Counted from the first letter of the stretch, positions 8,691 through 17,496 are shown. The stretch is DNA of 64,000 bases from Flavobacterium plurextorum (GCF_002217395.1 NZ_MUHD01000024.1:44576-108575), one strand, 5' to 3'. Program-made: numbers and translations. The notes: a model not told the origin generated them from the letters alone.

Positions 8691-9752
8691 ATGGATACTG
8701 GTAAAGAACTTTTATTTTTTTTTAGTGCATTGGGAGCTTTCAACGGAATTATTTTGAGCCTTTATTTTTTCTTTTTTACTAAGAAAAAATATTTGACAAA
8801 TTACTTCTTAGGAATGCTTTTGTTTGCATTAAGCGTAAGAATAGCAAAGTCAGTATTTGTTTATTTTCATCCAGAACTGCCAAAATTGTATTTGCAGTTT
8901 GGACTTACTGCTTGTTTTTTTATTGGTCCGTGTTTGTATTATTTTCTGAAATCTGCAGTTGATGAAGTTACTATTTTGCCCAAATCCTGGAAATTGACAC
9001 TTCTGTTCTGGGGAATTTTAATTGCAGCCGTTGGAATCCTATATCCATATGAAATGTATCCAGAACTTTGGGGTATTTACTTTATCAGAATTATTTATTT
9101 TCAATGGTTCGTTTATATTCTTTGTTCTGCTTTTACAGTTAGAAACATTTTAAAGAAAATTATCAGGAGAAAAGAAAAAACAACTCCAGCCGAAATATGG
9201 TTTGGAATGCTTTTTCTTGCGAATTTTTTATTGTTTCTCTTTTATTTTTTAGCAATTATGGGAGCGAGAGCAGCGGTTTATATTGGCGGAGCAGTTGTTT
9301 TTTCTTTTATTTTGTACTTGATAATTTCTATTCTTCTGTATCGAAAAAGAACAGATGATTTATTCTTATTGTATGAACAAAAATCTTCAGGAAAGAAAAT
9401 TGAGGAACCGGAAGCAGCCCTTTTATTTGACAAACTTCAGAATAAAATGATTGAGCAAAGTTTGTATAAAAATGCAAATTTGTCTTTGCAGGATTTATCA
9501 AAGGAATTAAATATAACACCACATCAATTATCTCAGTTTTTGAATAATAATCTGGGAAAGAATTTTACAAGTTATGTAAATGAATTCAGAGTGAATGAAG
9601 CTTGTAAAATAATAAAGTCAAATGATAAATTAACTTTAGAATCTGTAGGTTATGATGTAGGTTTTAACTCGAAATCGACGTTTTTTTCTGCCTTTAAAAA
9701 GCATACCGGAACAACACCTTTAAATTATCAACTTCAAGCTTTACACCCTTAG
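8691..9752 (+). CDS. Membrane-anchored AraC-family regulator (copy 1)
   Basis: 353 aa. The first ~215 residues contain about seven hydrophobic helices (for example residues 5-27, 34-55, 66-86, 101-119, 127-150), so the protein is anchored in the inner membrane. After a linker, residues about 253-350 form an AraC-type double helix-turn-helix. The first is LSLQDLSKELNITPHQLSQF. The second is LTLESVGYDVGFNSKSTFF, followed by FKKHTGTTPLNYQ. The arrangement suggests a one-component regulator that senses something at the membrane and binds DNA directly. A close paralogue starts 4 bp after its stop. The downstream barrel gene at 10926 is a candidate target. Confidence 0.88.
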   Translation: MDTGKELLFFFSALGAFNGIILSLYFFFFTKKKYLTNYFLGMLLFALSVRIAKSVFVYFHPELPKLYLQFGLTACFFIGPCLYYFLKSAVDEVTILPKSWKLTLLFWGILIAAVGILYPYEMYPELWGIYFIRIIYFQWFVYILCSAFTVRNILKKIIRRKEKTTPAEIWFGMLFLANFLLFLFYFLAIMGARAAVYIGGAVVFSFILYLIISILLYRKRTDDLFLLYEQKSSGKKIEEPEAALLFDKLQNKMIEQSLYKNANLSLQDLSKELNITPHQLSQFLNNNLGKNFTSYVNEFRVNEACKIIKSNDKLTLESVGYDVGFNSKSTFFSAFKKHTGTTPLNYQLQALHP

Positions 9753-9755
9753 AAT

Positions 9756-10811
9756 ATGAGTATAGGCAAAGAAATATTATTCTTTTTTGGTGCGTTGGGC
9801 GCTTTCAACGGGTTTATTCTAAGTCTGTATTTTTTGTTTTTCACTAAGAAAAAACACCTTACCAATCTATTTCTAGGAGCTGCATTATTGGCCTTAAGCA
9901 CTCGTATCACCGTTACGGTTTTTGTGTATTTTAATAACAATCTTGCCAAAACCTATCTTCAAATCGGACTTTCGGCATGTTTGCTAATTGGACCATTTTT
10001 ATATTATTCACTTAAATCAGCAATTCAAGGAAATAATACAGTTCCAATAAAATGGAAATGGCATTTGGGAATTTGGATTTTGAGTATTCTCATAATTGGT
10101 TTTCTGTTTCCTTATCAAAATTATCCCGTTTTATGGAATGATTATTTAGTTGCCTTTATTTTCTTTCAATGGTTTTTGTATCTCGCAGTTTCGGGTTTTG
10201 AAAATAGAACGATGATTCAAAAACTATTTCAGAATTACAGTAATTCAACCCCGTCAGAAAAATGGTTTGGCATGGTGCTTTTAGGAAATACTTTGATATT
10301 TATAAGTTACTATTTAGGATTTATCGGCGTTTCTTTCGTTTCTTGTATTACTGGAGCATTTGCCTTTACCTTCATTTTATATTTGATTGTTCTCATTCTT
10401 TTGTATAGAAAAAAAGTAGACGATTTGTTTGTGTTCAACATTCAAAAAGATAAAAAAATGAATGATGAAGAAGCCATGAATTTATTTCAGAAGCTCGAAA
10501 AAAACATGAACGAGAAAGGATTGTATAAAAATCCTAATTTGAGTCTAAAAGATGTATCCGAAGAAATAAATATATCAAGCCATCAATTGTCCCAATTTTT
10601 AAATAATAATTTGGGAAAGAATTTTACCAGTTATATAAATGAATTCAGAATAGATAATGCTTGTAGAATTATTGCATCAAATGATAAACTGACTTTAGAA
10701 TCTGTTGGTTATGATGTTGGATTTAATTCGAAATCGACATTCTTCGCAGCCTTTAAAAAACATACTGGAACAACACCATTAAATTATCAAATTCAAGCTT
10801 TACAGACTTAA
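9756..10811 (+). CDS. Membrane-anchored AraC-family regulator (copy 2)
   Basis: 351 aa, the same architecture as the preceding gene: about seven membrane helices and then an AraC double helix-turn-helix (SLKDVSEEINISSHQLSQFL; TLESVGYDVGFNSKSTFFAA). Similarity to copy 1 is strongest in the DNA-binding domain, where long stretches are identical, and weaker in the membrane part. This suggests tandem duplication followed by divergence of the sensing portion while DNA recognition was kept. The 3-bp spacing indicates co-transcription. Both may bind the same operators; that is inferred. Confidence 0.88.
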   Translation: MSIGKEILFFFGALGAFNGFILSLYFLFFTKKKHLTNLFLGAALLALSTRITVTVFVYFNNNLAKTYLQIGLSACLLIGPFLYYSLKSAIQGNNTVPIKWKWHLGIWILSILIIGFLFPYQNYPVLWNDYLVAFIFFQWFLYLAVSGFENRTMIQKLFQNYSNSTPSEKWFGMVLLGNTLIFISYYLGFIGVSFVSCITGAFAFTFILYLIVLILLYRKKVDDLFVFNIQKDKKMNDEEAMNLFQKLEKNMNEKGLYKNPNLSLKDVSEEINISSHQLSQFLNNNLGKNFTSYINEFRIDNACRIIASNDKLTLESVGYDVGFNSKSTFFAAFKKHTGTTPLNYQIQALQT

Positions 10812-10925
10812 CAGAAGTGTTGATTTATAAATTCGTACTCCTGATTTCTCATTCGATTACCTCGTTTCGCGGTTTAGAGCTGACTTTTGTCTCTGCAAAA
10901 AGTCAAATCTTAATCGTTAAATTTT

Positions 10926-13319
10926 ATGAGGTTCTTAATTCTGGTTTTCGTTTACCTATATTCTTTTCTTTTTAATAGTGTTTTTTTAAAAGCACAGTCT
11001 ATTCAAAAAATTTCCGGAAAAGTCGTCAATCGAAATAACGAATTGATGATGGGAACTGCCGTTGTTTTGTCTGTTCGTGATTCTTTAATTTTAAAACAGC
11101 AGGATTTTTTAGATGGCGTTTTTCAATTATCGGATATCAATCAAAAAGAAGTGATTTTAAAATTGACTTCGGCAGAATTTGCAGATAAACATTTGAACAT
11201 AAACTATTCAAATGCCGTAAATATTGATTTGAGCTCGATTATAGTTTTAGAAAGCAACAATGAGTTAAACGAAGTAGTAGTAAAAAGTCAGCCGTCATTA
11301 CTTAAATACGGCGCAAACGGAACAATCGATGTTAATGTAACAGGAACAGTTCTCGCAACGAGCAGCTCTGTAAATGAATTGTTAGGCCGAGTTCCAAATA
11401 TTGTGGTTGCCGAAGGACAAATAAGCGTTCTCGGTAAAGGTGAAGCCATTATTTATCTCAACGGAATTTTGATAAATTATGAACGTTTTGCTGCGATTCC
11501 AGTTTCACAGATTGCAAAAATTGAAGTGATTTCAAATCCATCATCAAAGTACGATGCCGAGGGAAAAGCCGTTATCAATATTATTACAAAACAAAATATC
11601 GAAAATGGTATAATGGGAACGGCAAGCCAGCATGTTACCGTTTCTAAATTTGCAGGAACAAGCACCAATACACTTGTAGATTTTAATTATACCAAAGGCA
11701 AATTTTCTTTTATAACCAATTACGGGTTGCAATTAGGCAAAGGTCGGGAATTGCTGTTTACGACTAGAACGCGTCCAAATCCCGACATTTATATGAAGTC
11801 TGTTTTAACAACCGATTGGCAGAGACAATTTAATAATTACTCAAATTTCGGAGCTGGAATTCAGTATACTTTTTCGACAAATAGTTATATATCGTTAGCT
11901 TACAGCGGTAATATCGAAGACTTAGGCGGAGCCGTAAAAAGCAGGAATTCAATCACGAATAATTCAGGTAATAGTTTTTATGCTACAGATATTGCCAAAA
12001 ATGATGTTTTGTTGAATCAGTTTATTAATTTGAATTATAATCTGATAACAGACTCAAAAGGTTCGTCTTTGTTTATAGGAACGCAATATTCGAATTACAA
12101 CGGAACGGTAAGAGATTTTATTGAAGAAAATAGTGTAGTTGATGAAACTGATGGAAAAAGATTTTTAAAAAATGATGTTGGAAACACCATTAATATTGCG
12201 ATGGCACAAGCTGATTATTCGAAAAAAATCAGTGATAAAACCAAACTTGAACTTGGAGTCAAATTTAGTTATGCCGCTATAAAATCTGGAACTGATTTTT
12301 TTATTGCTAATTCGAATGATTTTGAATTGGATGATACTCTTTCGAGTGATTTTACATACAATGAAAAAATTACAGCTGCTTATTTTAATTTTGGAAGTAT
12401 GCTGGGCGAAAAAGTTAATTTTTCTATTGGAACAAGAGTTGAAAGAACAAGTTATGATTTGTATACAAATGCAAACGGAGTTCAGGAATTTGGTAAAAAT
12501 TATCAGAACTTTTTTCCAAACTTACTTTTCAATTTTAATTTATCAGAAGATTGGAAAGGGCATTTTTCATATGTTTCAAGAATTACGAGACCAAGATATC
12601 AAGCTTTAAACCCGTATGTTATTTACCAAGATCCATTTACGACAATAGAAGGAAATCCAAATTTGCTTCCTGAAAAGGTACATGCTTTTGAAATAGGAGC
12701 GATGTACAAAAAATTTGATTTTAAAATAGGATATACGTATAAAATTGACCCAATTTCAGGAGCCGCTTTGCAAGGTGATACTCCAAATAGTTATATTTTA
12801 AGATCCTTAAACATTGAAAAAGAGCATACCTTTTTTACGTCACTTTCGAGATCTTTCAATTTGAAATGGTGGAGTTCTACTAATACTGTGAGCATGAATT
12901 TAAGCAAATCAGTCGATAATTTCTATGAATATGCTTTAGGCCCGGTTAAACCTCAAATTTATTTGTATTCAAATAATACTTTTACGATTCCTGATCTTTT
13001 CAAAATTCAATTATTAGCTTGGTATTTGGGAGACAAAAGTTACGGATTGCGAAGTGAAAACCCGCGCTCAACCGTTACACTGGGTATAGAAAGAAACTTT
13101 TTTAAAGAGGCGCTAAGACTAAATTTTACAGCAAATGATATCTTTCATAAGTTTATGGTTTCCGGTGATTATGAAGTAGGGAAAACTCAAATTTATTATC
13201 ATAGAACGTACACCACAAATTATTTTAAACTAATTGCGACCTATAGTTTCGGGAACTCCAAAAAAACAACTTATAAGAAAACTGAAATTGAGCAGACAGA
13301 GAATAATAGAGCGAGGTAG
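10926..13319 (+). CDS. Outer membrane beta-barrel family protein (TonB receptor-like)
   Basis: 797 aa. A signal peptide (about residues 1-23) precedes a carboxypeptidase-regulatory-like Ig domain (residues about 27-105, IQKISGKVVNRNNELMMGTA). A plug-like domain follows (about 125-225), containing SSVNELLGRVPNIVVAEGQ and IAKIEVISNPSSKYDAEGKA then VINIIT. The remainder is a barrel of the OMP_b-brl_3 type with the typical FPNLLFNFNLSEDWKGHFSY and YVSRITRPRYQALNPY segments. No clear TonB box was seen. The substrate is unknown. It follows the two AraC regulators by 114 bp; that gap has a weak hairpin (GACTTTT/AAAAAGTC) near 10880. Confidence 0.85.
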   Translation: MRFLILVFVYLYSFLFNSVFLKAQSIQKISGKVVNRNNELMMGTAVVLSVRDSLILKQQDFLDGVFQLSDINQKEVILKLTSAEFADKHLNINYSNAVNIDLSSIIVLESNNELNEVVVKSQPSLLKYGANGTIDVNVTGTVLATSSSVNELLGRVPNIVVAEGQISVLGKGEAIIYLNGILINYERFAAIPVSQIAKIEVISNPSSKYDAEGKAVINIITKQNIENGIMGTASQHVTVSKFAGTSTNTLVDFNYTKGKFSFITNYGLQLGKGRELLFTTRTRPNPDIYMKSVLTTDWQRQFNNYSNFGAGIQYTFSTNSYISLAYSGNIEDLGGAVKSRNSITNNSGNSFYATDIAKNDVLLNQFINLNYNLITDSKGSSLFIGTQYSNYNGTVRDFIEENSVVDETDGKRFLKNDVGNTINIAMAQADYSKKISDKTKLELGVKFSYAAIKSGTDFFIANSNDFELDDTLSSDFTYNEKITAAYFNFGSMLGEKVNFSIGTRVERTSYDLYTNANGVQEFGKNYQNFFPNLLFNFNLSEDWKGHFSYVSRITRPRYQALNPYVIYQDPFTTIEGNPNLLPEKVHAFEIGAMYKKFDFKIGYTYKIDPISGAALQGDTPNSYILRSLNIEKEHTFFTSLSRSFNLKWWSSTNTVSMNLSKSVDNFYEYALGPVKPQIYLYSNNTFTIPDLFKIQLLAWYLGDKSYGLRSENPRSTVTLGIERNFFKEALRLNFTANDIFHKFMVSGDYEVGKTQIYYHRTYTTNYFKLIATYSFGNSKKTTYKKTEIEQTENNRAR

Positions 13320-13350
13320 CATTTACTTGACATGCCTTGTAGTGTATTTT

Positions 13351-13584
13351 TTATACCTCCAAATTATATTCTCCATTGTTATAATCCTGTATTATTTTCG
13401 AAGCATTTTCTAAATCTTCTTCTCGAATGTTTAGAATTGCGGGAGCATTACCTCCAGCAGAGACAGACCACGGCTGAATACTTGACATATATTCGTTAGC
13501 CGTAGAAACGAAAATAGCATTATTCTCCAATAAATTTTTAATATTCATTGCTTCAATATAAGAGCCTCTAAAAATTTCTACCAT
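13351..13584 (-). CDS. DUF2007-type small protein
   Basis: 77 aa without signal peptide or membrane helix. The sequence VEIFRGSYIEAMNIKNLLEN, then the segment APAILNIREEDLENASKII, matches the DUF2007 pattern (a small alpha-beta fold sometimes annotated as a putative signal-transducing protein). It is the last gene of the minus-strand cluster of small genes running down from 14912. Its biochemical role is not known. Confidence 0.82.
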   Translation of the reverse strand: MVEIFRGSYIEAMNIKNLLENNAIFVSTANEYMSSIQPWSVSAGGNAPAILNIREEDLENASKIIQDYNNGEYNLEV

Positions 13585-13629
13585 GATAATTTACTTTTTA
13601 TAATATGTTTGTTTCTTGTACAACATGTA

Positions 13630-13863
13630 TTATTCACTATTTTTTATTAGTCGGATTTTTTTGTTGTGTTTGAAAATTGTCAAAAAAACTACTGCCATTA
13701 TTGCTGCGCCGTAGAGTTCTGGTTCATATCGAGCATCAATTATTTTTTGAATGGAAAATCGTTCTCCTTTAAAGAAAAATATCCAAAACATTCCTAATAG
13801 AACTGTAGGACTATAAAGATACTTGTCGAAAAAAGCAACTGCTTTTTGAATTTTTAATTTCAT
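13630..13863 (-). CDS. Small hypothetical membrane protein
   Basis: 77 aa, basic, with two hydrophobic segments at about residues 17-31 (SPTVLLGMFWIFFF) and 50-64 (LYGAAIMAVVFLTIF). I do not recognise a family. It sits between the SdpI-like gene and the DUF2007 gene on the same strand, in very AT-rich DNA. A role in the same small-peptide locus is possible but unproven. Confidence 0.6.
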   Translation of the reverse strand: MKLKIQKAVAFFDKYLYSPTVLLGMFWIFFFKGERFSIQKIIDARYEPELYGAAIMAVVFLTIFKHNKKIRLIKNSE

Positions 13864-13906
13864 TATTTGACTTTTAATTGTTTAAAAAAATTAAAAGATA
13901 GTTGCT

Positions 13907-14245
13907 TTAATTTGATATTGTGGTTAGTTTCTTTTCCGTTTTGTATATAACAATTCCAAAACTTATCAGTAAACAAAAAACTATGGATAAATCTATTATT
14001 GTAGTACTTCCATAAATAAAATATAACAAGACTTGGAATAAAAGTAACGGAGTCAATAAAATTATTAAAAGATGTGCGCTGTATTTTTGCGCGAAATCCC
14101 AGTTTGATTTGTTTTTTATAGAATTCGTTGTTCTGTATCCATAAAAAGAGTTTATTTTTTTTGGAGGAAATAATTTAAATAAAACTATTACAATTAATGA
14201 AATGAGAATTACAGGGTTTTTAAGTATCAGAGTTATAATTTCCAT
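13907..14245 (-). CDS. SdpI-family membrane protein (possible immunity protein)
   Basis: 112 aa with three hydrophobic helices (about residues 8-24, 55-75, 80-100). Between helices 1 and 2 is FYGYRTTNSIKNKSNWDFAQ, the signature loop of the SdpI/YhfL family (GYRT...S...W..A). In Bacillus subtilis SdpI protects cells from the peptide toxin SdpC and also signals its presence. Here the protein lies downstream of a double-glycine-leader peptide gene on the same strand, so immunity to that peptide is a reasonable inference. A short reading frame upstream overlaps its start by 13 bp. Confidence 0.78.
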   Translation of the reverse strand: MEIITLILKNPVILISLIVIVLFKLFPPKKINSFYGYRTTNSIKNKSNWDFAQKYSAHLLIILLTPLLLFQVLLYFIYGSTTIIDLSIVFCLLISFGIVIYKTEKKLTTISN

Positions 14246-14313
14246 ATTTTTAGTTTAATAGTGGTGTTTTTTGGAATGAAATACAAAAATAATGCTCCAA
14301 TCATTGTAAACAT
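14233..14313 (-). other. Possible short membrane-peptide reading frame or gene remnant
   Basis: From an ATG at 14313 a 26-codon frame runs to a TAA at 14233-14235, overlapping the start of the SdpI-like gene. The frame stays open further upstream to about 14390, with a second hydrophobic stretch (NLFPLSIAFIHGLVSF) but no ATG, GTG or TTG. This could be a real small membrane protein with an unusual start, or the tail of a decayed gene. The overlap with the downstream start and the two-helix composition are the only support. Confidence 0.3.
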
Positions 14314-14384
14314 AAAGCTTACAAGACCATGAATAAATGCGATTGAAAGAGGAAATAAGTTGTTATAATTGTCGATATTGAGCT

Positions 14385-14627
14385 TTACTTTTCAAAGTAT
14401 AATTCCTTAAAATATTTTATATTCCATAACGGAAATATAAAAAGTAAATAGTCATTTTTCTTAAGGACATTTTTTTTTGATAATCTATAATAATCGGTAA
14501 AAATTCGGTAGATATAATAGAAAACCATTAGTGTGCAGAACAAAATATAATCTTTTTCTTTTGCGCTAAAATATAATAATGGAGTTGGTATTAAAATTTG
14601 AAAATAATAGATGGCTAAATTTTTCAT
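14385..14627 (-). CDS. Small hypothetical membrane protein
   Basis: 80 aa, rich in Tyr, Phe and Lys, with two hydrophobic segments at about residues 5-21 (AIYYFQILIPTPLLYFS) and 27-46 (YILFCTLMVFYYIYRIF). No family recognised. It follows the double-glycine-leader peptide gene by 18 bp on the same strand, so the two are probably co-transcribed. In bacteriocin loci such neighbours are often accessory or immunity proteins, but nothing in the sequence proves this. Confidence 0.6.
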   Translation of the reverse strand: MKNLAIYYFQILIPTPLLYFSAKEKDYILFCTLMVFYYIYRIFTDYYRLSKKNVLKKNDYLLFIFPLWNIKYFKELYFEK

Positions 14628-14645
14628 TTTGGAATATTTAAAATA

Positions 14646-14912
14646 TTAGTATAAGAATTTAGCATCCATTTTTTGCAGCGCAAGTATTGCAAGTGCTACT
14701 GCAGTTTGTGGGATAAATGCTGTTGTCAAACCTGCCACAAGTGATCCCAAATGGTGATTTGGGTATACATCAACCCAACACCCCATTACATTTGCTCCAC
14801 TACAACCACCGCCGCCCTCATCTGGACCTGGTGCTTCTTGATCAAGAGTGTTAGTGTATGGACCACCAAATAAGTTCTCCATTTTTTGTAATTCTAGTTT
14901 TTTCATAATCAT
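14646..14912 (-). CDS. Bacteriocin-like peptide with double-glycine leader
   Basis: 88 aa from ATG 14912, or 86 aa from the in-frame ATG at 14906, which gives the more typical leader. The N-terminus MKKLELQKMENLFGG has the pattern of double-glycine leaders cut by C39-peptidase ABC exporters, with cleavage expected after Gly17 (first-start numbering). The mature part has a Gly-rich stretch, two cysteines (C37 and C45) that could form a disulfide, and a hydrophobic helix at about residues 55-80 (LGSLVAGLTTAFIP, AVALAILAL). No exporter is in the window, so processing would need one encoded elsewhere. Small membrane proteins and an SdpI homologue follow. It may be a secreted antimicrobial or signalling peptide; activity is inferred. 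Confidence 0.65.
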   Translation of the reverse strand: MIMKKLELQKMENLFGGPYTNTLDQEAPGPDEGGGGCSGANVMGCWVDVYPNHHLGSLVAGLTTAFIPQTAVALAILALQKMDAKFLY

Positions 14913-14938
14913 GTAAGGTTTATGAGTTATTATTGTTC

Positions 14939-14946
14939 CAAATATA
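14939..14946 (-). promoter_or_regulatory. -7 element of the peptide gene
   Basis: On the minus strand the sequence TATATTTG matches the Bacteroidota -7 consensus TAnnTTTG and lies 26 bp before the ATG at 14912. No clear TTG was seen at -33. Confidence 0.45.
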
Positions 14947-15027
14947 TGATTAATTGAAAAATAATCTTAGTCGATAATCGGTTATTTAAAACCTAAATAT
15001 AGGAAAATATAAAATATTTCTTATTTT

Positions 15028-15035
15028 TATGTTTG
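15028..15035 (+). promoter_or_regulatory. -7 element of the XRE regulator
   Basis: TATGTTTG matches TAnnTTTG and ends 14 bp before the ATG at 15050, which would give a very short 5' leader. No TTG at -33 was found. It faces away from the peptide promoter. Confidence 0.45.
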
Positions 15036-15049
15036 TAAAATGATTGATT

Positions 15050-15274
15050 ATGAATATGGTTATAGGAAATAAGCTTAAAAATCTACGTAAGGATAAAAAT
15101 ATGTCACAGGAGCAAGTTGCAGATTTTTTAAACATTTCGCAATCAGCCTATGCGAGGATGGAGCGTGGAGAAAGCACTTCTTGGGCAAGTCATTTTACTA
15201 AAATTTGTGAGCTTTTTGAAATAGCACCAGAAGAATTGGTTAAAAAAGAAATAGTGAATGATACAGAAAACTAA
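15050..15274 (+). CDS. XRE-family helix-turn-helix regulator
   Basis: 74 aa from the ATG at 15050; a TTG at 15044 would add two residues and is less likely. Almost the whole protein is one HTH_3 domain: IGNKLKNLRKDKNMSQEQVA, then DFLNISQSAYARMERGES, then FTKICELFEIAPEEL. It is divergent from the double-glycine peptide gene, with 137 bp between the two starts. It is therefore a good candidate regulator of that cluster; this is inferred from layout. A strong hairpin terminator follows immediately. Confidence 0.87.
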   Translation: MNMVIGNKLKNLRKDKNMSQEQVADFLNISQSAYARMERGESTSWASHFTKICELFEIAPEELVKKEIVNDTEN

Positions 15275-15303
15275 AAAGGCTTCACAATTAAGTGAAGCCT
15301 TTC
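15275..15303 (+). terminator. Terminator after the XRE gene (bidirectional)
   Basis: AGGCTTCAC (15277-15285) pairs with GTGAAGCCT (15292-15300) around a 6-nt loop, flanked by AAAA on the left and TTT on the right. It can serve both the XRE gene and, read on the other strand, transcripts arriving from the aspartokinase gene. Confidence 0.8.
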
Positions 15304-15344
15304 TAAAATATATTTGAATTGAAATAATTACCTTTTACAAAGTA

Positions 15345-16604
15345 TTAATTAAGTTCTTTAGTTACAATCTGCATGGTTTCGCGGCTGACTTGTTTTAGTA
15401 AAACTTCTTTGTTTGTTTCAACAGTCTGCGCAGCATCTTCTGTAAAGTGACGGATAGTATATAGAGTCACGTTTTCGCTGTAATCTACTTTGAATTTTTT
15501 CGAAAGAATAGCGTTCAAATCACTGAAATTTCCAAATTTATCTTCCACACAAACAGAGAAACTAATAGCAGAATTCTGAATTAAGTTTACTTTGATTTTA
15601 AATTCATGGAATAACCCAAAAATCTCACTGATATTTTCTTCCATAATGAAAGAGAAATCAATCGAAGAAAGAGAAATTAAAAGCTGTTCTCTTTTTACGA
15701 TAAAACAAGGATATTGCGGTTCAAGATCAACACCTTTAGAAACACACGTTCCTTTTAATAAAGGATTGATAAATGATTTTACGTACAACGGAATTTCTTT
15801 TTTCTGTAACGGCTGTAATGTTTTAGGGTGAATTACAGTTGCGCCGTAAAAAGCCAATTCGATTGCCTCGCGATATGAAATTTGGTTCAGCAAACTTGCA
15901 TTTTCAAAATAACGCGGGTCAGCATTCATAACTCCTGGTACATCTTTCCAGATCGTTACACTTTCGGCGTTTAAGCAATAAGCAAAAATTCCTGCAGTAT
16001 AATCAGAACCCTCACGACCTAGAGTAGTAGTGAAATTATTTTCATCGGCACCTAAAAATCCTTGTGTTATGTTTAAGATTTTTCTAGGTACATTTTTACT
16101 GATAAGCTGCTGCGTTGCTTCCCAATCTACTTCAGCATCTCTGTAGTTTGCATTTGTTTTAATAAAATTACGAACATCAAGCCATTGCGTTTGAATGCCC
16201 ATGAAATTCATAAAATGACTTAAAATAGTAGTCGAGATTAATTCTCCAAAACTTACAATTTGATCGTAAACAAAATTATAATTTGGAGATTTATTATGTG
16301 CTAAGAAATATTCTAATTCTGAGAATTGCGCATTCACAGCTGCAAAAACTTCATGTTTTTCATCTTCAAACAAATCCAATAAGATTTGGTTGTGGTATTT
16401 TTTTATTTCTTGTACAGATGAATTAAGCTCTGCCGATTTATCAAAATAGTTCTTGATAACAACCTCAAGAGCATTTGTGGTTTTTCCCATTGCCGAAACG
16501 ACTAAAATCACATCTTCGTAACCCACTTTTTGTAAAACGTCGTATACGTTTTTTATTCCTTCTGCATCTTTTACCGATGCACCACCAAATTTAAATACTC
16601 TCAT
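15345..16604 (-). CDS. lysC: Aspartate kinase (monofunctional)
   Basis: 419-aa cytoplasmic aspartokinase that phosphorylates L-aspartate in the first step towards Lys, Thr, Met and diaminopimelate. The N-terminal motif VFKFGGASVKDAEGI and VVSAMGKTTNALE are the usual nucleotide- and substrate-binding segments. Further on are TLGREGSDYTAGIFAYCL and WKDVPGVMNADPRY, also family hallmarks. The C-terminal ~120 residues hold the ACT regulatory region (SLSSIDFSFIMEENISEIF, NLIQNSAISFSVCVED). There is no fused homoserine dehydrogenase. The symbol is a best guess among the isozyme names. It is transcribed alone. Confidence 0.92.
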   Translation of the reverse strand: MRVFKFGGASVKDAEGIKNVYDVLQKVGYEDVILVVSAMGKTTNALEVVIKNYFDKSAELNSSVQEIKKYHNQILLDLFEDEKHEVFAAVNAQFSELEYFLAHNKSPNYNFVYDQIVSFGELISTTILSHFMNFMGIQTQWLDVRNFIKTNANYRDAEVDWEATQQLISKNVPRKILNITQGFLGADENNFTTTLGREGSDYTAGIFAYCLNAESVTIWKDVPGVMNADPRYFENASLLNQISYREAIELAFYGATVIHPKTLQPLQKKEIPLYVKSFINPLLKGTCVSKGVDLEPQYPCFIVKREQLLISLSSIDFSFIMEENISEIFGLFHEFKIKVNLIQNSAISFSVCVEDKFGNFSDLNAILSKKFKVDYSENVTLYTIRHFTEDAAQTVETNKEVLLKQVSRETMQIVTKELN

Positions 16605-16666
16605 TTTTAATTTTAGATTTTTAATTTTAGATTTCAGATTACGAAATCTGGTATTTTTTTATATTC

Positions 16667-16761
16667 TTTTGCCACAGATTATAGGATTAAAATGATTTTA
16701 CAATCTTGTGTAAGTTTATCACTAATTTCAACTAATTTAATTCGTGCTGATTTGTGGCAAA
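16667..16761. repeat. Extragenic inverted repeat (TTTGCCACA family)
   Basis: TTTGCCACAGAT at 16668-16679 is inverted at 16750-16761 as ATTTGTGGCAAA (11 of 12 positions match). The interior holds degenerate repeats built around GATTTTA and CTAATTT. It is non-coding and lies between the aspartokinase start and the acetyltransferase stop. Confidence 0.5.
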
Positions 16762-16768
16762 CATTATT

Positions 16769-17257
16769 TTATAATTTCTCTAAGAACGTGTTAATTCCTT
16801 TTTCATCCATTTGAACAACCTGCCAGCCGTCGAGAATTTTTGCGCCTGAATTCTCGTAAAATTTTACAGCTGGAGTATTCCAATCGAGAACATTCCATTC
16901 AACTCTTCGAACATTGTCTCTTTTTCCCTGTCTCATTATTTCGGCATACAATGCAGAACCAAGACCAGTGCCTCGCATTTTTTCTTTTACAATTAAATCT
17001 TCTAAATGGATTGTTTTTCCCTTCCAAGTCGAATAACGGTAATAGTACAATGCAATTCCAACAATTTCCTTTTCATTTAAATCATTTATAATCTCAGCTA
17101 CAAATACATGAAAAAGCGGTTTTTCTCCAAATCCGTCACGTATTAAATCCTGTTCAGTTATAATAACTGCGTCAGGTTCTTTTTCGAATATTGCCAGTTC
17201 TTGTATTAATCCCAAGACAAATTTCATGTCTTCAGGATTGCCTTTTCTAATATTCAT
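16769..17257 (-). CDS. GNAT-family N-acetyltransferase
   Basis: 162 aa, one GNAT domain. The acetyl-CoA binding motif A is visible as HLEDLIVKEKMRGTGLGSAL (R-x-x-G-x-G, about residues 81-100). The C-terminal strand RRVEWNVLDWNTPAVKFYEN with GAKILDGW is typical of the diamine/spermidine acetyltransferase-like branch, to which this protein looks closest. The exact substrate cannot be assigned. No signal peptide. Confidence 0.88.
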   Translation of the reverse strand: MNIRKGNPEDMKFVLGLIQELAIFEKEPDAVIITEQDLIRDGFGEKPLFHVFVAEIINDLNEKEIVGIALYYYRYSTWKGKTIHLEDLIVKEKMRGTGLGSALYAEIMRQGKRDNVRRVEWNVLDWNTPAVKFYENSGAKILDGWQVVQMDEKGINTFLEKL

Positions 17258-17496
17258 AACTATCCGAATTTTATTCTTTTACTGCTTCTATATGATATTG
17301 TGTCTTTGTTAAGATCAATTTCATATATTCTTATTATTAACCGTTTATTAGCTAAAAAAGCGTTTTTTTATATGCAGCTTTCAGCTATTAATTAGCAAAT
17401 ATACAATAGTAGTAAACTAACAAAATAATTTTTAAATCATTCTCACAAAATAAGCGATATTTGTGACTTAAAATTAAAAACTATAACGATATAGCA

